In this document: one piece after another, positions 60,977-64,000 of the stretch
Position numbering within the stretch: the stretch's first letter is position 1
Layout of the letters: every line of letters starts with the position of its first letter
DNA from: Fodinibacter sp963763015
GTDB lineage: Bacteria; Actinomycetota; Actinomycetes; Actinomycetales; Dermatophilaceae
Reading direction: 5' to 3'
Assembly (NCBI GenBank): GCA_963763015.1
Contig: CAVXML010000011.1
Span: 1-64,000 of the forward strand
Length of the DNA stretch: 64,000 nt
Notes under the pieces: model-generated
What the model was told of the DNA's origin: nothing
The model's database searches: none
What the model saw: the letters and a program-made list of their open reading frames with translations, nothing else
Translations under genes and position numbers: made by a program

Positions 60977-61039
60977 GTCGACAGGAGAGGACCCTCCGGA
61001 TGAACTGCCCGGTACGCCGCGTGTTCTCTACCCTCGTCC
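60977..61039. repeat. Diverged copy of the 16.3 kb inverted repeat
   Basis: GTCGACAGGAGAGGAC starts the left part and GCCGCGTGTTCTCTACCCTC lies in the right part; both match arms of the element at 16305-16366 with several changes. Part of it overlaps the end of the small HhH gene. Confidence 0.5.
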
Positions 61040-61240
61040 AGGCGTCGTTTCCCGCAGGAGGGCCAGGGCCCGCGGGCCGAAGCCGTGCAGGGCGAGGAGG
61101 TCGGCGTCGGGTGCGGCGTCGACGGCATCCCAGGTGGTCAGTCCGGCGTTGCTCAGCGCCCGCCGTGCGGGGGCACCGATGGCGTGCACCTCGTGCGGCG
61201 GGGCAGTGCGGTGGGCGTCGGCGTCGGCGTCGGCCGGCAC
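61028..61240 (-). CDS. Small helix-hairpin-helix protein
   Basis: A 70-residue protein from GTG 61240, eight bases after the ku stop, starting PADADADAHRTAPPHEVHAI. The core GAPARRALSNAGLTTWDAVD followed by LLALHGFGPRALALLRE matches a helix-hairpin-helix DNA-binding fold (GFGP turn). It follows ku in the same direction and may be cotranscribed, so a role in end joining or repair is possible but inferred. Confidence 0.7.
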   Translation of the reverse strand: MPADADADAHRTAPPHEVHAIGAPARRALSNAGLTTWDAVDAAPDADLLALHGFGPRALALLRETTPGRG

Positions 61241-61247
61241 GTCGGGC

Positions 61248-62180
61248 TCAGCTCGCCTTCTTCTCGGTCTTCTTGTCGGCAGCCTTCTTCGCCGGGGCCT
61301 TCTTGGCGGTGGTCTTCTTCGCCGCCGCCTTCTTGGTGACGCCCTTCGCGCCCGAGCCACCTGAGCCACCGGAGCTGCTCCGGGCCGCCTCGGGGGCCTC
61401 GCCGCGGCTCGCCTTGGCCTTCTCGACGGAGCGCGCGAGGGCGGCGAGCAGGTCGACCACCTCGCCGGACTCCTCGGGTTCGGGGGCGCTGACCCGCACC
61501 TCGCCACCCTCGACCTTGGCCCGCACGAGCTCCTTGACGGCGATGGCGTAGTCGTCCTCGTACTCGCTCGGGTCGTAGTCGCCGGCCAGCTGGTCGATGA
61601 GCAGCTTGGCCATGTCCATCTCCTGCTTGGACGCGTGCTGGTCCTCGTCGACGGTCGCGAAGTCGGCGGCCCGGATCTCGTCGGGCCACAGCATGGTCTG
61701 CATGACGAGGACGCCGTCACGCACCCGCAGGACCGCCATCGTCATCCGGGTGCGGATGGACACGGTGCAGATGGCCATCCGCTTCTCCCTCTCCAGCGCG
61801 TCACGGAGCAGGACGTAGGGCTTGGTGGCGGACTTGTCGGGCTCGAGGTAGTAGGACTTGTCGAGCCACATCGGGTCGATCTGGTCGGCGGGCACGAACT
61901 TCGTCACGCCGATCTCCTTCGACGACGTGCTCGGCAGGTCGGCGAAGTCCTCGTCGGTGAGGACGACCATGTCGCCGTCCTCGGTCTCGTAGCCCTTGGC
62001 GATGTCGTCGTACGACACCTCCTCGCCGTCGATCGAGCAGGTGCGCTTGTACTTGATCCGGCCGCCGTCCTCGCGGTGCACCTGCCGGAACTGCACGTCG
62101 TGGTTCTCGGTCGCCGAGTAGAGCCGCACCGGCACGTTGACCAGCCCGAAGGAGACCGCGCCCTTCCAGATCGCCCGCAT
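61248..62180 (-). CDS. ku: Non-homologous end joining protein Ku
   Basis: A 310-residue Ku from ATG 62180: MRAIWKGAVSFGLVNVPVRL is the standard start, CSIDGEEVSYDDIAKGYETE and the bridge and core (about 60-250) are complete. The C-terminal 50 residues form a Lys/Ala tail with KKAAAKKTTAKKAPAKKA. Ku rings thread on broken DNA ends and recruit LigD, whose ligase gene lies 840 bases away in the opposite direction. Confidence 0.97.
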   Translation of the reverse strand: MRAIWKGAVSFGLVNVPVRLYSATENHDVQFRQVHREDGGRIKYKRTCSIDGEEVSYDDIAKGYETEDGDMVVLTDEDFADLPSTSSKEIGVTKFVPADQIDPMWLDKSYYLEPDKSATKPYVLLRDALEREKRMAICTVSIRTRMTMAVLRVRDGVLVMQTMLWPDEIRAADFATVDEDQHASKQEMDMAKLLIDQLAGDYDPSEYEDDYAIAVKELVRAKVEGGEVRVSAPEPEESGEVVDLLAALARSVEKAKASRGEAPEAARSSSGGSGGSGAKGVTKKAAAKKTTAKKAPAKKAADKKTEKKAS

Positions 62181-62301
62181 CGTCGTTCCGCCCTTCCGGT
62201 ATCCGTCCGCCCGGTCGCGCGCGGACGCAGACTCCCAGCGTAGGGCGGTGGGCGGCGCGCCGACAGGGTCCGTGACCTGGCACGGGGCTGGGCCCGAGCT
62301 T

Positions 62302-62841
62302 CGGTAGCCGTCGAGGCGACCGGTCGCCATCGCGGTGTGCAGCGCCCCCAGGCCTGACTGCTCCGGGGCGACGGGGCTGTCCACGTCCTCCGGCACGCGG
62401 CCGGCGCCCAGGCGCACTGCCTGCTCCAGCCGTCGCTGTGCCTGGACGTGCGATGCCCCGAGTGCCGGTGCGGCGAGGTCAGCAGCGTCGAGGGTGACCC
62501 TCCCGTGCCCGTGCACGGTCTCGCCTGGCGTGCCGTCCTCGCACACGTCGGCCTCGCGCCGCGCGACCTCGGCCAGTGCCACGTCCTGGAGGCGCCGTGA
62601 GGCTGTTGACCAGCCCCTGGCACTCGCCGATGACCCGGAGCCACTCCTGCCGGGTGCCGGCCTCCTGAGCGCTCGCGAGCGCCGCGGCCACCCGGGCGCT
62701 GCCCCGCTGCAGGCCGACGCCCAGTACGTCCCACGCGGATCCGCCCCGAACCTCCTGCTCGTCGATGGCCGGGGCGTCGCCGGTGTTGACCGGAGCATCA
62801 TCGGAGGGCGCTGTGGAACGCGCGCGGACGGCATCCGTCAT
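62302..62841 (-). pseudogene. Truncated DUF222/HNH-endonuclease (13E12-type) remnant
   Basis: From an ATG at 62841 (MTDAVRARSTAPSDDAPVNT) the minus strand reads VAAALASAQEAGTRQEWLRV and ECQGLVNSLTA. After a one-base insertion near 62600 it continues LQDVALAEVARREADVCEDG, then HVQAQRRLEQAVRL and ALHTAMATGRLDGYR, ending at about 62302. This is the N-terminal DUF222 part of the widespread actinobacterial DUF222/HNH proteins. The remaining 300 or so residues including the HNH motif are missing. It lies between ku and the ligase, an insertion or decay point. Confidence 0.7.
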
Positions 62842-63020
62842 CGGCACTGCGGCTCGGTCCAGCCGGCCGGCCCCCCATGCTGCCCCTCCTCGCGCCCATC
62901 TCGAGCTGCGCTCATATTCGCACGGGGGTACGACACCCCGGAGAGCCGCAACGGCCGCGCCCGCCCACGTCGACAGCGCCGCCCGCGGTGCCACCACCCG
63001 AGGAACGGCAGGATGGCCCT

Positions 63021-63974
63021 GTGGCAGCGCCCTTCCGCCCCATGCTGGCGATCGTCGCCGACTCGGTCCCGACCGGTGCCGCGTGGGTGCACGAGGTCAA
63101 GTGGGACGGTATGCGGGTGCTCGTCGACGTCCGCGAGGGCCGCGTCACGGTGTGGTCGCGCACCGAGCGGGACGTCACCGCAGCGTTCCCGGAGCTGGAC
63201 GGCCTGGGCGACAGCTACGACGACATGCTCCTCGACGGCGAGGTGGTGGCGCTCGACGGCGGACGACCCAGCTTCCACGCGCTCACCGAACGGATGCACG
63301 TGGCCGAGCGCCGCCGAGCGGAGCGCCTCATGGCGACCCGCCCCGTCACCCTGATGATCTTCGACCTCCTGCGTCTCTTCGGCTCAGACCTCACCGGGCA
63401 ACCCTGGTCGGCGCGGCGCGCGCTGCTCGAGCGGCTCGCCCTCGAGGGCCGGCACTGGCAGGTGCCCCCTGTGTACGACGACGGCGAGGAGCTCCTGGCC
63501 GCGACCGCCGACCAGGGCCTCGAGGGCATCGTGTCCAAGCGCCGCTCGGCTGCCTACGCCGCGGGCCGCCGTTCGCCGGACTGGCGCAAGAAGCCGCACC
63601 GGAACAGCCTCTCCGTGGTCGTGGGCGGCTGGCGCCCCGAGATCGGCACGACCGGGCGGCTGGGCGCCGTCCTCGTCGGGCTGCCCGACAGCGATGGCGG
63701 CTGGAGGTACGCCGGCCGCGTGGGAGCCGGACTGGCCGGAACCGCCGGTGAGGCCCTGGCGGTGCGCCTGCGACCTCTCGCGCGGGACACCTCGCCGTTC
63801 ACCGACGAGGTGCCGTCGATCGACGCCAGGGGGACGACCTGGGTGGAGCCCCGGCTCGTCGTCGAGGTGGCCTCACTCGAGCTCACCGGGCAGCATCGCC
63901 TGCGCCAACCCGCCTACCTCGGGGTTCGCACCGACCTCACCCCGGCCGACCTCGCCGAGGTGCACGATGCCTGA
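63021..63974 (+). CDS. ligD: ATP-dependent DNA ligase (LigD ligase-domain type)
   Basis: A 317-residue ligase from GTG 63021. Motif I is HEVKWDGMR with the AMP-accepting lysine at position 27; later motifs include LLDGEVVALD (III) and GLEGIVSKRRSAAYAAGRR (IV), followed by WRKKP (V) and a C-terminal OB fold (about 195-310). It is a stand-alone ligase domain without the LigD polymerase and nuclease parts, divergent from ku. It probably seals breaks held by Ku. The last 26 bases of the window contain no gene. Confidence 0.9.
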   Translation: MAAPFRPMLAIVADSVPTGAAWVHEVKWDGMRVLVDVREGRVTVWSRTERDVTAAFPELDGLGDSYDDMLLDGEVVALDGGRPSFHALTERMHVAERRRAERLMATRPVTLMIFDLLRLFGSDLTGQPWSARRALLERLALEGRHWQVPPVYDDGEELLAATADQGLEGIVSKRRSAAYAAGRRSPDWRKKPHRNSLSVVVGGWRPEIGTTGRLGAVLVGLPDSDGGWRYAGRVGAGLAGTAGEALAVRLRPLARDTSPFTDEVPSIDARGTTWVEPRLVVEVASLELTGQHRLRQPAYLGVRTDLTPADLAEVHDA

Positions 63975-64000
63975 GCCGCGGGCCCGGCAGCAGGCGGCCC

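Noticed and set aside
1..64000. CRISPR array, rRNA operon or complete insertion sequence
   Set aside because: None seen: no regularly spaced repeats, no rRNA-like sequence, and no transposase or integrase frame anywhere in the window.

Overview
The window is a high-GC chromosomal segment from an actinobacterium. It spans the replication origin neighbourhood (gyrA-gyrB, recF-dnaN-oriC-dnaA, rpmH-rnpA-yidD-yidC-jag-rsmG-parA-parB). Gene content and order (DLW-39 and DUF3566 genes beside the tRNA-Ile/tRNA-Ala pair, the Ku/LigD end-joining genes, the ino1-PadR-ponA-rpsF-ssb-rpsR-rplI block, disA next to a MutY gene) fit Micrococcales, most likely Intrasporangiaceae. That family placement is inference from gene content, not from a tree.

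Layout. (1) Bases 1-9,570 are an accessory island of visibly different character: lower GC, genes on both strands, and almost every recognisable gene broken by several single-base frameshifts. It holds a decayed STAS-like/HATPase gene followed by a phosphoribosyltransferase-like gene, a divergent AbiE-like pair (AbiEi-type regulator and nucleotidyltransferase) around a nested palindromic operator, one intact hypothetical gene, a Cys-motif fragment and a long unidentified plus-strand pseudogene. The last 3.9 kb are bracketed by a direct repeat containing the 3' half of tRNA-Ala, so this part looks like an integrated element that has lost its integrase. (2) 9,575-19,246: tRNA-Ala, dlw39, tRNA-Ile, DUF3566, gyrA, gyrB, a crotonase, dciA and recF, all leftward. 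(3) 19,251-24,105: gnd, dnaN, the oriC spacer rich in DnaA boxes, and dnaA. (4) 24,105-31,063: the rightward rpmH-to-parB cluster with four parS sites. (5) 31,176-38,572: a leftward run running from murJ through a pseudokinase, a SigM-type sigma factor and its anti-sigma factor to trxB and trxA, with a NUDIX gene upstream of murJ. (6) 38,692-50,108: cca, PP2C phosphatase, a P-loop kinase/LLM oxidoreductase fusion, ino1, a PadR regulator, a class A penicillin-binding protein, a GT87-like membrane protein, and the rpsF-ssb-rpsR-rplI operon. (7) 50,209-64,000: radA, disA, mutY, a secreted/membrane metallopeptidase-like protein, argA-type acetyltransferase, clpC, an Nei/Fpg glycosylase, a small HhH protein, Ku, a DUF222/HNH remnant and a LigD-type ligase.

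How the genes work together. The core encodes initiation and processivity of replication (dnaA, dciA, dnaN, gyrAB, recF), origin segregation (parABS), membrane protein insertion (yidC/yidD), a redox and envelope stress module (sigM/anti-sigma/trxAB with murJ and its pseudokinase), and a strong DNA-repair cluster (radA, disA, mutY, nei, ku, ligD). The core genes read through without frameshifts over about 54 kb, which makes the broken state of the first 9.5 kb stand out as real decay or as locally poor sequence.
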